Positions 42,053-49,852 of a DNA stretch of 64,000 nt are shown piece after piece. The DNA is from Oscillospiraceae bacterium. GTDB taxonomy: Bacteria > Bacillota > Clostridia > Oscillospirales > Oscillospiraceae. Position 1 is the stretch's first letter; every line of letters begins with the position of its first letter. The DNA lies in contig CACYLY010000008.1 of assembly GCA_902775355.1 (NCBI GenBank), forward strand, positions 22,703 through 86,702, in the 5' to 3' direction. The position numbers were made by a program, and so were the translations under genes. Under the pieces are notes generated by a model. It was given only the letters and a program-made list of their open reading frames with translations. It had not been told where the DNA came from and ran no database searches.

Positions 42053-43528
42053 TCACTTCAGCGCCGGAAATACGCTTTTCAGCGCCGGATAGATGGTTTT
42101 GAATTTCTGATACCGCTCCTCATATCTGGCCGCGATGGCCGGATCGGGCTCTACGCTGTCGGTGACGCGCACGAGAGCGTCGGCGCAGGCCTGCACTCCG
42201 GGATAGGCGCCGCAGCCGACCATGGCCAGCATGGCGCCGCCGTAGCCGGGGCCTTCCTCGGTCTGGGGGATATCCAGCCGGATGTTCAGGACGTTCGAGA
42301 GGATCGCGCGCCACAGGGGGCTTCTCGCCCCGCCGCCGCAGAGCATGGAATGGGTAATGTTGAGGCCCAGGCGCTTGGCGACCTCAAAGCTGTCCCGCGT
42401 GGCGAAGGCCACACCCTCCAGCACCGCCTGCATCAGATCGGCGCGGGAGCTGTCCATGCTCATGCCGATGAAGCAGGCGCGGGCGTCGGTGTCGTTGATG
42501 GGGCTGCGCTCGCCCATCAGATAGGGCAGGAAGAAGACCCGGTTGCGGCCCAGATCGTCCGGAGTTATGTCAACCTGTTCTCCGGCGTAGTCCTTCGTTT
42601 TCAGGATCTCGTCGCAGAACCACTTGTTGCAGCTGGCGGCCGAGAGCATGCAGCCCATCAGGTGCCAGCCCCCGTCGGCGTGGGCGAAGGCGTGCAGGGC
42701 GTTGTTGGGATCCACGCCGAACTTTTTCGATGAGATAAAGATCGTGCCGCTGGTGCCCAGGGAGATGTTGCAGCCGCCCTCCCCCACCACGCCGGTGCCC
42801 ACCGCGGCGGCGGCGTTGTCCCCCGCGCCGGCGACCACCTTGCAGTCCCGCGGCAGGCCGAGGGAGCCGGAGACAAAGCCCTGAATGTTCCCGATGACCT
42901 CGAAGCTCTCGAAGAGTCTGGGCATCTGTTCCTCTGTCACGCCGCAGACGTCCAGCATCTCCTTCGACCAGCGCTTGTGCTCCACGTCCAGCAGCAGCAT
43001 GCCGCTGGCGTCGGAATAGTCGCAGGCGTGGACGCCGGTGAGGCGGTAGTTGATGTAGTCCTTCGGCAGCATGATCTTTTTGATCCGCGCGAAGTTCTCC
43101 GGCTCGTGCTTTTTGAGCCACAGCAGCTTCGGCGCGGTGAAGCCGGCGAAGGCGATGTTCGCGGTCAGCGCCGAGAGCTTATCCTTGCCGATCTCGGTGT
43201 TCAGCCAATCGGTCTCCTCCGCCGTGCGGCCGTCGTTCCAGAGGATGGCCGGGCGGATGACCGCGTCGTTTTCGTCCAGCACGACCAGACCGTGCATCTG
43301 CCCGCCGCAGCCGATGCCGCGGACCTCGGACTTGTCGATGTGCTCGGTGAGCTCCAGGATGCCGTGCTGCACCGCCTTCCACCAGTCCGCCGGGTTTTGC
43401 TCCGACCAGCCGGGCCGCGGGAAGGACAAGGGGTATTCTTTTATGACGGACCGCACGATCCGTCCCTGCTCGTCCACCAGCAGCAGCTTCACCGCCGAGG
43501 TGCCGAGATCAATGCCGATAAAAAGCAT
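42053..43528 (-). CDS. xylB: Xylulokinase-like FGGY kinase
   Basis: FGGY carbohydrate kinase of 491 residues. The N terminus is MLFIGIDLGTSAVKLLLVDEQG, the ATP-phosphate loop; GCGGQMHGLVVLDENDAVIRPAILWND is typical of xylulokinase. Later come GAGDNAAAAVGTG, FFLPYLMGERSPI and the FGGY signature region MLCGGGARSPLWRAILSN. It phosphorylates a ketopentose, most likely D-xylulose, but FGGY members switch sugars easily. It is the first gene of the catabolic operon. Confidence 0.93.
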   Translation of the reverse strand: MLFIGIDLGTSAVKLLLVDEQGRIVRSVIKEYPLSFPRPGWSEQNPADWWKAVQHGILELTEHIDKSEVRGIGCGGQMHGLVVLDENDAVIRPAILWNDGRTAEETDWLNTEIGKDKLSALTANIAFAGFTAPKLLWLKKHEPENFARIKKIMLPKDYINYRLTGVHACDYSDASGMLLLDVEHKRWSKEMLDVCGVTEEQMPRLFESFEVIGNIQGFVSGSLGLPRDCKVVAGAGDNAAAAVGTGVVGEGGCNISLGTSGTIFISSKKFGVDPNNALHAFAHADGGWHLMGCMLSAASCNKWFCDEILKTKDYAGEQVDITPDDLGRNRVFFLPYLMGERSPINDTDARACFIGMSMDSSRADLMQAVLEGVAFATRDSFEVAKRLGLNITHSMLCGGGARSPLWRAILSNVLNIRLDIPQTEEGPGYGGAMLAMVGCGAYPGVQACADALVRVTDSVEPDPAIAARYEERYQKFKTIYPALKSVFPALK

Positions 43529-43595
43529 CGCGCGCCTCCTGTATGTTTCTGTATGTTTTCTTTATTTGATACCGCTACTATGATCTTATTGATTT

Positions 43596-43646
43596 ATTAT
43601 ATCATCAAACGGGCGGCTCTGTACAGTACAGGGCCGCCTGTTTGAT
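43596..43646 (-). promoter_or_regulatory. xylB promoter with a large dyad over the -35
   Basis: Minus strand -10 TATAAT (43596-43601). A 20-bp inverted repeat (arms 43604-43623 and 43627-43646, two mismatches, 3-base loop) covers the -35 region, which itself is weak. It could be a repressor operator, or a terminator of the upstream lipoprotein gene. Confidence 0.55.
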
Positions 43647-43683
43647 TCAAATTGCCGGAAAAATTTTTCGTTCAGCGAAGGGC

Positions 43684-44238
43684 TCAGTCTTCTTTCTTCC
43701 GCCACATGGAGAAGATCGCAGCCGCGCAGGCGATCTCCAGGATCGCCACAACGGCCCAGCCGATCTTCAGACCGGTCTGCCAGGGGGCCTCGCCGTAGCT
43801 GACCTCCGTGCCCGGCGTGAGACCGATGACGGCGTTGGAGTTGACCATGTTGTAGAGTCTGCGGTGGGCGGCGTCCTGCAGGCAGTAGACCGTGGCGGCG
43901 CTGGACTTGTCGCGCAGGCAGCTCTTCAGCGTGGCCTCGGGAGACTGGTTGGGCAGCAGGCAGACGTCGGTGCCCAGGGTGTGCAGACCGTAGTCGGTGT
44001 TCATGTAGCCGTCGATGGTGCCGCCGGCGTCGGTGTAGCTGGTGCCGGTGAAGCCGCCCTCGGCGGGCTGGGCGTCCTCGCCGCCTTCGGCGGGCTGGGC
44101 GTCCTGCGCCTGCGTGTCCGCCTCGGCGGACATGGCGCTCTCACCGATGGCGGGCGGGATGATCCCGGCGCAGCCGGCCAGCGAGAGTGCGAAAACAAGG
44201 ATCCGTGCCAAGGGAAAAAATACTTTGACTGTTTTCAT
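43684..44238 (-). CDS. Small lipoprotein with GH3-type C-terminal tail
   Basis: A 184-residue protein. The signal peptide has lipobox LSLAGC (about residues 18-23), then an acidic Ala/Glu-rich linker with a DAQPAEGG duplication. The end has the stretch LYNMVNSNAVIGLTPG followed by a transmembrane helix (about 155-175) and KKED. The same order, LYTFANSNTMNG then helix then lysines, forms the C terminus of the permuted GH3 protein at 49853. So this may be a decayed GH3 anchor or a separate partner. The RBS is AAAGGAGG. Confidence 0.7.
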   Translation of the reverse strand: MKTVKVFFPLARILVFALSLAGCAGIIPPAIGESAMSAEADTQAQDAQPAEGGEDAQPAEGGFTGTSYTDAGGTIDGYMNTDYGLHTLGTDVCLLPNQSPEATLKSCLRDKSSAATVYCLQDAAHRRLYNMVNSNAVIGLTPGTEVSYGEAPWQTGLKIGWAVVAILEIACAAAIFSMWRKKED

Positions 44239-44373
44239 GCTTTGCCTCCTTTGTTTTTTTGATTTGCAAGCCTACCATAGCACGGGAAAGGAGGCCGCTC
44301 CCGCCCGTTTCCTATTCTGTCGATCTGATTTCACGTTTTGAATCATCATCCGCCCGCAAAGCGGGTGGTCAAT

Positions 44374-44520
44374 GTGTAGACAAAGCCCAAAAGGCTGTCA
44401 TGGCTTCGCGAGCGTCAGCGAGTCGAAGGATCTAAAACAGTCAGTGTTTCCAAGGCTTTAGATCTTTCGACTCCGGCTTCGCCTTCGCTCAAGATGACAT
44501 GAAACCGACTTTGTCTACAG
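44374..44520. repeat. Inverted repeat element with TGTAGACAAAG ends
   Basis: Ends are TGTAGACAAAG (44375) and CTTTGTCTACA (about 44508-44518). Inside, GAGTCGAAGGATCTAAA and TTTAGATCTTTCGACTC are also inverted. Each arm holds a TGTCAT...AGCG...GTCGAA unit of a dispersed family (also at 12827 and 20114). Confidence 0.75.
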
Positions 44521-44564
44521 TCTGGAACCACTCGTCCAACGAGCGGTTTTCGATATACAAAAAC

Positions 44565-44612
44565 GCGGTCCCAGCATGGCTCACGCTTTGCTGAGACCGC
44601 GGCTTTTTCTCG
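44565..44612 (+). terminator. Terminator-like hairpin upstream of pgm
   Basis: Stem GCGGTCyCAGCA / TGCTGAGACCGC with a 12-base loop, one mismatch, then GGCTTTTTCTC on the plus strand and GTTTTTG on the minus strand. No gene ends just before it. It may insulate pgm. Confidence 0.55.
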
Positions 44613-44751
44613 CACGACGGAGCTTTCAAAAACAAAAAAATCTATTCCCTAAGTCCTCGGTCTTATGGTATACTGACAGCGGAAACACCGTTAAAGTACC
44701 ATAAGACCGCTCCATACAAACCGGAAAGACGAACAGGAGGAGGCAATCCAA

Positions 44752-46464
44752 ATGAACAAAACCGAAGCAACAGGGCAATTCCCGTACAGAAACGAATACG
44801 CGCGCTGGCTCGCGCATGATCTGGAGGACCCGGATCTGCTGCCCGAGCTGCTGAAAGTCAAGGACAGGGACGATGAGATCAAGGACCGTTTCGCCGTCTC
44901 CCTGCAATTCGGCACGGCCGGTCTGCGAGGGACGCTGGGCGCGGGCACGAACCGCATGAACATCTGGGTAGTCCGCCAGGCGACCCAGGGCCTTGCCAAC
45001 TGGGTCCTGACCCAGGGCGGTACACAGACCGTCGCCATCTCTTTCGACAGCCGCATCAAGAGCGAAGTCTTTGCCAAGGAGGCGGCGGGCGTCCTCGCGG
45101 CCAACGGCATCAAGGTCCGCATCTACGACGCGCTGATGCCCGTCCCCGCGCTCTCCTTCGCCACCAGATTCTATCACTGCAACGCCGGCATCATGGTCAC
45201 GGCCTCGCACAACCCCGCGCGCTACAACGGCTACAAGGCCTACGGTCCCGACGGCTGCCAGATGACCGACGACGCGGCGGCCATCGTCTACGATGAGATC
45301 CAGAAGACGGACGTCCTCACCGGCGCAAAACACATTTCTTTCGCCGAGGGCGTGGAAAAGGGCCTGATCCGCTTCGTCGGCGACGACTGCAAGCAGGCCT
45401 TCTATGCGGCGATCGAAGCGCGCCAGGTCCGTCCGGGCCTCGCGGCAAGCGCCGGCCTGAAGCTGGTCTACTCGCCGCTCAACGGCTCCGGCCTGGTCCC
45501 CGTGACCCGCGTCCTGAACGACATCGGCATCACCGACATCACCATCGTGCCCGAGCAGGAGTATCCCAGCGGCTACTTCACCACCTGCCCCTACCCGAAC
45601 CCCGAGATCTTCGAGGCCCTGAAGTACGGGCTGAAGCTGGCCGAGGAGACCGGCGCCGATCTCATGCTCGCCACCGACCCCGACGCCGACCGCGTGGGCA
45701 TCGCCATGCGCTGCCCGGACGGGAGCTACGAGCTGGTGTCCGGCAACGAGATGGGCGTGCTGCTGCTCGACTATATCTGCGCGGGCCGCATCGAAAAGGG
45801 CACCATGCCCGAAAAGCCCGTGGCCGTCATGTCCCTGGTCTCCACCCCCTTGGCCGACGCCGTGGCCGCGCATTACGGGGTGGAGCTGCGCCATGTGCTC
45901 ACCGGCTTCAAGTGGATCGGCGATCAGATCGCCCGCCTGGAGGCCGCCGGCGAGGTGGACCGCTTCATTTTCGGCTTCGAGGAGAGCTACGGCTACCTGG
46001 CCGGGCCCTATGTGCGCGACAAGGACGCCGTCATCGCCTCCATGCTGATCTGCGAGATGGCCGCCTACTACCGCAGCATCGGCTCCTCCATCAAGCAGCG
46101 CCTGGAGGAGATCTACGCCCAGTACGGCCGCTACCTGAACAAGGTGGATTCCTTCGAGTTCCCCGGCCTGACCGGCATGGACAAAATGGCCTCCATCATG
46201 AAGGGCCTGCGCACCGCGCCTCCCGCCGACTTCGGCGGCGTCGCGGTCTCCGGCGTCACCGACTACAGCGAGCCGGAAAAGACCGGTCTGCCCAAGGCCA
46301 ACGTCCTCATCTACAAGCTGGACGACGGCTCCACCGTCATCGTGCGTCCCTCCGGCACCGAGCCCAAGATCAAGACCTACTTCACCACCAGGGGCAAGGA
46401 TCTGGCGGAGGCCCAGGCGAAGAAGGATCAGCTGGCCGAGGCCTGCAAGCCCCTGCTTTCCTGA
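44752..46464 (+). CDS. pgm: Phospho-sugar mutase (phosphoglucomutase)
   Basis: Alpha-D-phosphohexomutase of 570 residues, the long Firmicute type (PgcA-like). It interconverts glucose-1- and glucose-6-phosphate. The phosphoserine loop is VTASHNPARYNGYK (about residues 146-159), the metal loop is DPDADRVG, the sugar-binding loop is GFEESYGYL and the C-terminal phosphate-binding loop is RPSGTEPK. The RBS is CAGGAGGAGG. A -10 TATACT (44669-44674) with a poor -35 (TTCCCT, 18 bp) lies upstream. It supplies sugar phosphates for surface glycan synthesis or glycogen. Confidence 0.95.
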   Translation: MNKTEATGQFPYRNEYARWLAHDLEDPDLLPELLKVKDRDDEIKDRFAVSLQFGTAGLRGTLGAGTNRMNIWVVRQATQGLANWVLTQGGTQTVAISFDSRIKSEVFAKEAAGVLAANGIKVRIYDALMPVPALSFATRFYHCNAGIMVTASHNPARYNGYKAYGPDGCQMTDDAAAIVYDEIQKTDVLTGAKHISFAEGVEKGLIRFVGDDCKQAFYAAIEARQVRPGLAASAGLKLVYSPLNGSGLVPVTRVLNDIGITDITIVPEQEYPSGYFTTCPYPNPEIFEALKYGLKLAEETGADLMLATDPDADRVGIAMRCPDGSYELVSGNEMGVLLLDYICAGRIEKGTMPEKPVAVMSLVSTPLADAVAAHYGVELRHVLTGFKWIGDQIARLEAAGEVDRFIFGFEESYGYLAGPYVRDKDAVIASMLICEMAAYYRSIGSSIKQRLEEIYAQYGRYLNKVDSFEFPGLTGMDKMASIMKGLRTAPPADFGGVAVSGVTDYSEPEKTGLPKANVLIYKLDDGSTVIVRPSGTEPKIKTYFTTRGKDLAEAQAKKDQLAEACKPLLS

Positions 46465-46621
46465 GGCAAGCACGCTCTCTGAAATCGACGGATCCCGCGA
46501 GGAGTGTTTGGAGCTTCTCCCCCGTCAGATGGCCGTGCCGGAGGAGTTCTCTCCTTTGGGGCAAGACGCCGACAAATCAAAAAAGCTCCGGGGAGGTCAG
46601 AGATTCCCTCCCCGGAAGCTC

Positions 46622-46708
46622 AAAAGGGAAACAGAAAGGAAAGTTTTCCTTCTGTTTCCCTTTTGTATAGAAAAGAGCAGGATTTCTTCCGAAATCCTGC
46701 TCTTTTTG
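46622..46708. terminator. Two hairpin terminators between pgm and esterase
   Basis: First: AAAAGGGAAACAGAA...TTCTGTTTCCCTTTT (46622-46664). Second: AAAAGAGCAGGATTTC-TTCC-GAAATCCTGCTCTTTT (46671-46706), 16-bp perfect stem with T/A runs on both sides. They end pgm and the convergent esterase operon. Confidence 0.85.
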
Positions 46709-46745
46709 TTCCGAGTGACCGGATCTGCTTCGTCCTTTTTCCTCC

Positions 46746-47795
46746 CTATTTTTCAAAGGAGGCCCACAAAAAGGCCTCGACCTCGGCCAGCAGCTCGTCC
46801 GTAAACAGACGGTCGTCCGCGTGTTTGCACTTCGGCACCAGCTTCAGGGTCACGTCCTCACCGTTTTTCATCAGCGCCTCATACAACTCGACCGACTGGA
46901 GATGAGACACAGTGATATCCGCGTCGCCGTGTACGATCAGCGTGCGAAGGCCCGGGTTGCGGTTGTCCTGCCGCTGGGCCCGGCGCAGGGGGCTGGCTCC
47001 GACCTTCTCTTCCTCGCCCCAATCCCCATAGTTTTTACGGAACCAGAGCTCCTCCAGGCTGCCGTAGTCCCCCAGTACCTCATTGGCCCAGCCGTTTGCC
47101 ACGGTCGGGATCCAGGACACCAGCCCCTCCTCGGCAAAATTGCCCCGCTGGGTGACAAAGTCGATGCAGCCGTAATAATCCACCAGCGCGTCAAAAGCAG
47201 GCATGGCAAAGCGTTCCTCCTCCGTCTCGCCGATGCACAGCGTGTCGGAGTACGCCTCAGGCGCGGAGAGCGCGGTCATCGTCGCCAGATACCCGCCCGC
47301 GGATTCGCCCCAGACGGCAATACGCTCCGCATCAAAGCCGTATTCCCCCGCGTGACGGCACAGGAACCGCACGGCCGCTTTGACGTCGCAGGCCGCGGCC
47401 GGATAGGCCGCCTCGGTGGACAGGCGATAGTTGACGCTGGCACAGGCGAAGCCGTGATCCCGGAAATAGCGGTACATGAACTGCGCCTGACGGGACTGAG
47501 AATCGTTGAAGGCAAAGCCGCCGCCATGGATCAGCACAAAAAGCGGGGCGGGCGTGTCCGTATCCGGCACATAGAGGTCGAGATACTGTGCCTCGGAGTC
47601 CGCGGCATAGGCCAGATGCTCATAGCTTTTGCCGCCGTCCCAGTCCGTGGACGTGTCCAGCGGCAGCGTTGGGGAAAAGAGGTTGCACCAGACCTGCCGC
47701 ACCGTATAGCGGTTCACGAGCAGCACCAGCGCCAGGATCAGCAGCAGCGCCAGCAGGATCCAGCGCCCGATCGCTTTCTTTTTCGTCTTTTCCAT
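46746..47795 (-). CDS. Membrane-anchored HSL-type esterase
   Basis: Alpha/beta hydrolase of 349 residues. A single N-terminal helix (about 12-28) anchors it; the rest is outside. The oxyanion motif is HGGGFAF, the nucleophile elbow is WGESAGGYLA (Ser near residue 167), the acid is in HGDADITVS and the histidine in CKHADDRL. This is the hormone-sensitive lipase/BD-FAE group, many of which deacetylate or deferuloylate hemicellulose. Start MEKTKKK; RBS AGGAGG. The upstream gene, a CE1-like esterase, ends 11 bp away, so they form an operon. Confidence 0.88.
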   Translation of the reverse strand: MEKTKKKAIGRWILLALLLILALVLLVNRYTVRQVWCNLFSPTLPLDTSTDWDGGKSYEHLAYAADSEAQYLDLYVPDTDTPAPLFVLIHGGGFAFNDSQSRQAQFMYRYFRDHGFACASVNYRLSTEAAYPAAACDVKAAVRFLCRHAGEYGFDAERIAVWGESAGGYLATMTALSAPEAYSDTLCIGETEEERFAMPAFDALVDYYGCIDFVTQRGNFAEEGLVSWIPTVANGWANEVLGDYGSLEELWFRKNYGDWGEEEKVGASPLRRAQRQDNRNPGLRTLIVHGDADITVSHLQSVELYEALMKNGEDVTLKLVPKCKHADDRLFTDELLAEVEAFLWASFEK

Positions 47796-47806
47796 GGGGA
47801 TCCTCC

Positions 47807-49093
47807 TCAGAAGATTTTTTGCAGGAAATTGTACAGAGACAGATGCCAGTGACCGATGGAGTGGTAGCGCATCGGGAAGAGATCGAAGCTGGTGTTCACG
47901 CCCTCCGTGAGCCGCGGCTCGATCTCGCAGAGCATGCGGTAGCCGGGGATCATATACGGTGTGGCAAAGTCAAAATTGCCGGTGGTAGCGTAGAGATAGG
48001 AGATGGGAAGCGCCTTCCATTCCTCCGACTGGATCGTTTCGCGCAGGTGCTCCTCCGTGGTGCGGAAGGAGCTGAACAGGCCGAAATACGAGAAATAGTC
48101 CAGGCTGCCGCAGAGGGCGGCATTGGCCGTGGTCACCGCGCCGCGGGAGAGACCGGCGAAGGCCCGGTGTTCCCGGGAGGCGGCAAAGCCCGCGTCGTCC
48201 GCGGTCTCGGCCCAGGTGGAATACTTCGTCTCCACAGCGGGCATCAAATCCCTGCGCAGCTCCTCGGCAAAGGAAAAGGTCAGGATATCCAGACTGCTGT
48301 CCTTCCCGTCGTCCTCTACATAGAAGCTCGGCGTCACCACGATCAGCGGTTCGATCTCCCCCTGGGCGATCAGGCGATCCAGCATGATCTTATTGTACGG
48401 GTGGGTCTGCAGCCAGTAGTTTTCGTCGTCTCCGGTGCCATGCATCAAATAGAGGATGTTATACCGCTCGTTCTCGTCGTAGCCGTAGGGCAGGTAGACC
48501 AGCGCCCGCTTGGTGACCGGGCGGCTGTCGGTGGCGTAGGCCTTCGTCTCATAGACCAGCTCCTCGATCGTTCCGGCCTCCGCGATCTCGCCGGTGTCAA
48601 ACTTCGCGGGGACCGCCCAGAGCGCGCGTCTGGCGTGGCCGTCCCAACTGCGGTCGGCGTCCACGTTGTGCTTCCAGACGCAGCCGACCGCGGCCAGAAT
48701 GAGCAGAGTCAGCAGCAGAGGGAGCCAGGGAAAACGTCCCGGCTTTTCTTTTTTCCACAGCATCCAGGCCGTTCCCAGCACCGCCCAGGCCCCGCCGATC
48801 AGCCCCTGGATCAGAAACCACAGGGCGAAATGCGTGGTCTCTCCATAGTTCAGGAAGCTGTTGAGCACAAAGCCGCTGACGCCCACGGCCAGCAGCAGGA
48901 AGGGCATCCGCCCGTGATAAGCGGCCCAGGCCGTCAACACGATCAGCTCCTCCAACACGAGCGCCGTCAGCGCCATGTTGGCCATGGCCAGCGTAAGGTA
49001 TCTGGCGACCTGCAGGATCGCCAGCAGGCACAGGCTCAGGAAAACAGCCAGTCCGATCCTGTCAAACAGTCTGTTTTCCGTCTTCTCTTTCAT
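47807..49093 (-). CDS. Membrane-embedded CE1/esterase D-like hydrolase
   Basis: A 428-residue protein. The N-terminal 135 residues carry about five transmembrane helices, followed by an outer CE1-like alpha/beta hydrolase domain. That domain has RALVYLPYGYDENERYNILYLMHGTGDDE, the nucleophile motif AGLSRGAV (G-x-S-x-G, Ser near residue 316), and a final catalytic histidine in GHWHLSLYNF. Feruloyl esterases and acyl-ester hydrolases of hemicellulose share this pattern. I chose ATG 49091-49093 with GAGGAGG upstream. It precedes the second esterase in one operon. Confidence 0.85.
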   Translation of the reverse strand: MKEKTENRLFDRIGLAVFLSLCLLAILQVARYLTLAMANMALTALVLEELIVLTAWAAYHGRMPFLLLAVGVSGFVLNSFLNYGETTHFALWFLIQGLIGGAWAVLGTAWMLWKKEKPGRFPWLPLLLTLLILAAVGCVWKHNVDADRSWDGHARRALWAVPAKFDTGEIAEAGTIEELVYETKAYATDSRPVTKRALVYLPYGYDENERYNILYLMHGTGDDENYWLQTHPYNKIMLDRLIAQGEIEPLIVVTPSFYVEDDGKDSSLDILTFSFAEELRRDLMPAVETKYSTWAETADDAGFAASREHRAFAGLSRGAVTTANAALCGSLDYFSYFGLFSSFRTTEEHLRETIQSEEWKALPISYLYATTGNFDFATPYMIPGYRMLCEIEPRLTEGVNTSFDLFPMRYHSIGHWHLSLYNFLQKIF

Positions 49094-49170
49094 GTCACAG
49101 CACCTCCTCAAAGATCTCAAAGCGGCGGGCGCAGCGTCTCGCCCGCTCCTTTCAGGCCTCTGAAAATACG

Positions 49171-49424
49171 GCGGCAGCATAAAGCTGCCGCAGCTTGTCA
49201 AACAAGTCCCTTGGGGGACTTGTTTGACTGCGCTTCCCCGCCGAGCATTTTGGCCGTACACAAAATGCTGTTTTCGAAAAGCCTTGCAAAACAAGGCTTT
49301 TCGAGCGGCGGGCTATTGTACTCGAGGCGGGCCTTGCCCCCTCGAGCTCCCCCGCTGCTCTGTCGTCTGGCGTTGCAGCGAGGTAATTTAATAGTCTCAC
49401 GGCGGCAGCATAAAGCTGCCGCCG
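49171..49424. repeat. Train of six hairpins bounded by direct copies
   Basis: A: GCGGCAGC-ATAAA-GCTGCCGC (49171-49191). B: GTCAAACAAGTCCC, 14-bp perfect stem (49197-49228). C: AGCATTTTG (49244-49269). D: CGAAAAGCCTTG, 12-bp (49275-49303). E: CTCGAGG/CCTCGAG (49321-49346). F: CGGCGGCAGC-ATAAA-GCTGCCGCCG (49400-49424), a copy of A. No gene lies between 49094 and 49439. Confidence 0.85.
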
Positions 49425-49439
49425 TATGACGGGAATTGG

Positions 49440-49838
49440 TTATGCTTCTTTCCTGGTGACGCCCGCGAAGGAGGCCACCACGGCGATCAGCCAGGCGGTG
49501 CCGGCGACGATCGCAAAGGTGATGAAGGCGGCGATGATGTCCTTCTGGTACAGGCCGGCGAAGACCAGGCCCATATCGTTCACCACGGGCGCGACGGAAA
49601 CGGCCAGCGCGGCCATGAGAAGGATCGCGTGGACAGCGAGGAACAGATTCGGGATCTCCTTGCCGCGCACGATTGCCAGCACCAGCGCCAGAACGCCGGC
49701 CAGCGCCGCGAAGATCAGCAGCGTGTTGGTCGTGCCGGTCTGCTGCACAACGGGCTTATACAGCAGCATGCACACGACGGAGAGGATCGTCGAGATCGCA
49801 GCGAGGACAAAGCCGAAGGTGATTTTCTTGTTGTTCAT
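49440..49838 (-). CDS. Small four-helix membrane protein
   Basis: A 132-residue protein with four transmembrane helices (about 6-26, 38-58, 65-85, 101-123) and a basic C terminus. No known domain is recognised. It starts 15 bp after the GH3 stop, so it is cotranscribed. Its partner GH3 also ends in a helix, so the two might meet in the membrane; that is inference. Confidence 0.6.
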   Translation of the reverse strand: MNNKKITFGFVLAAISTILSVVCMLLYKPVVQQTGTTNTLLIFAALAGVLALVLAIVRGKEIPNLFLAVHAILLMAALAVSVAPVVNDMGLVFAGLYQKDIIAAFITFAIVAGTAWLIAVVASFAGVTRKEA

Positions 49839-49852
49839 GGTTCAGTCCTCCT

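Noticed and set aside
44565-44612. T-box or tRNA-like structure before pgm
   Set aside because: Only one hairpin with a T run is seen. No specifier loop, anticodon arm or CCA-like end could be found.
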